64,000 nucleotides of DNA from BRHc4a sp049323755. Lineage in GTDB: Bacteria > Bacillota > Desulfotomaculia > Desulfotomaculales > Desulfocucumaceae. Positions 62,217-64,000 of this stretch are shown here, piece after piece (positions within the stretch are counted from its first letter, which is position 1; every line of letters starts with the position of its first letter). Position numbers and translations under genes: made by a program. The stretch is taken from contig JBMOPE010000006.1 in assembly GCA_049323755.1 (NCBI GenBank), positions 124,001 through 188,000 on the forward strand, given 5' to 3'. The notes below the pieces were generated by a model, which worked only from the letters and a program-made list of their open reading frames with translations, was not told the origin of the DNA and ran no database searches.

Positions 62217-63128
62217 TTAATATATGAAAATGAGGCCTGCGCCAACTGATACAAGAATCGCACCGCCAACAAGACCTTTTGTGATTCTTTCACGTTTTTT
62301 CAATATCCAGTAGGACAGTGCTATGGTAAACAGGGGCTCCAGGCTGGCCACCACGTTTGCTATGGTAACCGTCACAAATTGTAGTGCTACAAAAAAGCAC
62401 AGTATCGCCACACTGGTGCATACACCGGAATAAACGTAATTTAATGAATTTCTTCCTAATAAATCACTCCAGGGGATTCTTTTTTTCTTGACCTGGAAGG
62501 AAAAAAGCGTTATAGCCATGGCGGTGGCAGACCCCAGGAAAGCCCCGCCCACCGCTGAGGGCCATATTTGAAGGCCAACCTTCCTGGCTGCTATCCCTAC
62601 TGCAAAAGACAGCCCGCTGGCCAGACCTATAACTACCCCCATGTTTATAAGTCTCTTTGCCTTATTTCCCTTTATTTCATCAGCACTTTTCCTGAACAGG
62701 TCGGGAGATGAAATAATATAAAGCCCGGCAAGGGATATTAACGCCCCGGCAAGAGAACCCCGGTTAACCTGCTCGCCTATTATAAACATGCCGATAAACA
62801 GGGTGAACACCGGTGAGGCAACCTTGTAGGTTCCTGCCCTGGAGGGCCCGTTTACTTTCACGCTTTCCAGGAGAAGATACCTTCCCATAAAAGAAGTAAG
62901 AGCTCCTGCCAGCACAAACCAGAAAACGGCACCCCATTGCAGGGGCACCCATTTTCCGGCCATAAATACAGCTAACAGACATAGTCCGTAAATAACGTTA
63001 TTTACCACCAGGGTAATTATCATACCGCTGTCCTTGTCCATACGGTCCAGTGCGCGCCTGCTGTATATATTGCTGAGCGAATACAGTATTGCATTGGAAA
63101 CAGCAAGCAGCTCGCCTATAATTTCCAT
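62217..63128 (-). CDS. EamA/DMT family transporter
   Basis: A ten-helix membrane protein built of two similar five-helix halves, as in the drug/metabolite transporter superfamily. ASPVFTLFIGMFIIGE and VVASLEPLFTIALSYWIL are the matching loop-helix segments of each half. Substrate unknown. The start at 63128 (MEIIGELL) has TTGGAG six bases upstream; TTG at 63140 is the alternative. 303 residues. Confidence 0.88.
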   Translation of the reverse strand: MEIIGELLAVSNAILYSLSNIYSRRALDRMDKDSGMIITLVVNNVIYGLCLLAVFMAGKWVPLQWGAVFWFVLAGALTSFMGRYLLLESVKVNGPSRAGTYKVASPVFTLFIGMFIIGEQVNRGSLAGALISLAGLYIISSPDLFRKSADEIKGNKAKRLINMGVVIGLASGLSFAVGIAARKVGLQIWPSAVGGAFLGSATAMAITLFSFQVKKKRIPWSDLLGRNSLNYVYSGVCTSVAILCFFVALQFVTVTIANVVASLEPLFTIALSYWILKKRERITKGLVGGAILVSVGAGLIFIY

Positions 63129-63165
63129 GACAGTCTCCAAAAAAAACGCCCGGCGAACCGGGAAT

Positions 63166-63272
63166 ATTAGAAATTAGGAATCAGGAATTGGGAATTGGGG
63201 ATTGTATAACAAAAACATAGTAATTGTTTTTTATTACCAATTCCTAATTCCCAATTCCCAATTCCGGACCCC
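63166..63272. repeat. GGAATTG palindromic element (family A), two arms
   Basis: The left arm of GGAATCA/GGAATTG heptads and the inverted right arm (AATTCCC heptads) ending CCGGACCCC flank a 35-base AT-rich centre. It starts after an A-run plus CGCCCGGCGAACCGGG and ends just before the stop of the ABC ATPase gene. Confidence 0.85.
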
Positions 63273-63285
63273 AGAGTCTTTCATA

Positions 63286-64000
63286 TTAGTCTAAATGGCA
63301 GGCCACCCAGTGGCCTCCTTCCTTTTCTCTCAACAAAGGCTCCTCCTGCCGGCAGCGGTCCATAACGTAGCGACAGCGGGTATTGAAGCGGCACCCTGCC
63401 GGAGGATTAATAGGATTGGGAACATCGCCCTCTAAAATAATGCGATCCTTTTTGGCCCCTGGACTGGGGACAGGGATTGCGCTTAACAGCGCCTGAGTGT
63501 ACGGATGCTGTGGACGGGCAAATAAAAGTGACTTTGGCGCCAGCTCTACCATCTTGCCCAGGTACATTACCCCCACCCGGTCGCTTATATGCTTGACCAC
63601 ACTCATATCATGGGCAATAAAAAGATAGGTCAGGTTAAAATCCTGCTGGAGATCTTTTAAGAGGTTAATTATCTGAGACCTGATTGACACATCCAGGGCC
63701 GAAACAGGCTCGTCAGCCACTATAAGCTTTGGCTTAAGAGAAAGCGCCCTGGCCATCCCGACCCTTTGGCGCTGGCCGCCGCTAAGTTCCCTTGGAAAAG
63801 AATACATATGATTGGGACGTAAGCCTACAGCCGATAGAAGTTCCCTGACCAGATCGTCTCTCTCACCGCCCTTTGAAACATTATGAACTTCCAGCGGCTC
63901 ACCGATTAAGTCCCCCACTGTCATGCGGGGATTAAGAGAGGCCATGGGGTCCTGGAAAACAATCTGCATCTCCCGGCGAAGGCGCCGCAGCTCTTCGGGG
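63286..64000 (-). CDS. Oligopeptide/dipeptide ABC transporter ATPase (OppF/DppF type), 5' partial
   Basis: The reading frame continues past the window end, so only about 238 C-terminal residues are seen. Q-loop FQDPMASLNPRM, signature LSGGQRQRVGMARAL, Walker B LIVADEPVSALDVS and the H-loop (AHDMSVV) are clear. The C-terminal oligo_HPY extension (HPYTQALLSAIPVP, then a CRFNTRC...C Cys cluster) marks a peptide/nickel importer ATPase of the second subunit type. Walker A is outside the window. Confidence 0.94.
   Translation of the reverse strand, partial: PEELRRLRREMQIVFQDPMASLNPRMTVGDLIGEPLEVHNVSKGGERDDLVRELLSAVGLRPNHMYSFPRELSGGQRQRVGMARALSLKPKLIVADEPVSALDVSIRSQIINLLKDLQQDFNLTYLFIAHDMSVVKHISDRVGVMYLGKMVELAPKSLLFARPQHPYTQALLSAIPVPSPGAKKDRIILEGDVPNPINPPAGCRFNTRCRYVMDRCRQEEPLLREKEGGHWVACHLD

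Overview
This window is a chromosomal segment of a low-to-mid GC, endospore-forming Firmicute of the class Clostridia, most like the Desulfotomaculum/Pelotomaculum group. This is inference, with no database search. The reasons are: the codY-hslU-hslV-xerC-trmFO-topA-dprA order typical of Firmicutes; AGGAGG-type ribosome-binding sites; sporulation genes (YtvI, SpoVR and a CotF-type coat protein); and anaerobe-type enzymes (a small 2[4Fe-4S] ferredoxin and a molybdenum hydroxylase).

Layout. Bases 1-848 hold the end of a Gate-domain membrane protein on the + strand. From 933 to 39823 every gene is on the minus strand and forms one large housekeeping supercluster. In transcription order it reads ligD polymerase, dprA, topA, trmFO, xerC, hslV, hslU, codY; rpsB, tsf, pyrH, frr; a small unknown protein and a ferredoxin; uppS, cdsA, ytvI, dxr, rseP, ispG, proS; a glycosyltransferase; rimP, nusA, ylxR, ylxQ, infB, rbfA, nrnA, truB, ribF; two unknown small genes; rpsO, pnp; a PhoR-like kinase, phoU and an unknown protein. 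The flagellar block often found between codY and rpsB, and polC between proS and rimP, are absent. Several neighbours overlap by 1-10 bases.

Bases 38.9-43.7 kb carry a split non-homologous end-joining set (polymerase, ligase and Ku as separate genes) mixed with small membrane proteins. Bases 43.8-53.8 kb hold a calcium/proton antiporter, an unusual FtsA-like ATPase, aconitase, a variant peptide deformylase, small zinc-ribbon proteins, a coat protein and SpoVR. Bases 53.9-64 kb hold a very large c-di-GMP enzyme, HMG-CoA lyase, a molybdenum hydroxylase, a drug/metabolite transporter and the end of an oligopeptide ABC ATPase.

The most striking content is non-coding. Many gaps are filled by palindromic elements whose two arms are short tandem repeats in opposite orientation. 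I distinguish five families: GGAATTG, period 7; GGAGACA, period 7; CAGAATT, period 7; CACAGAG, period 9; and a 30-31-bp unit starting TTGGTCGGAGG. Four of the five (all but CACAGAG) share an outer motif of the type GGTC(N)GGA. Many copies end within a few bases of a stop codon. Two have been captured as the C-terminal codons of topA and xerC. Two internal hairpins and a separate double hairpin show compensatory base changes between copies. No transposase is in the window. Other points of interest are a probable ATT start codon for dxr, a six-cysteine insertion in SpoVR, and a promoter-flanking palindrome before aconitase.
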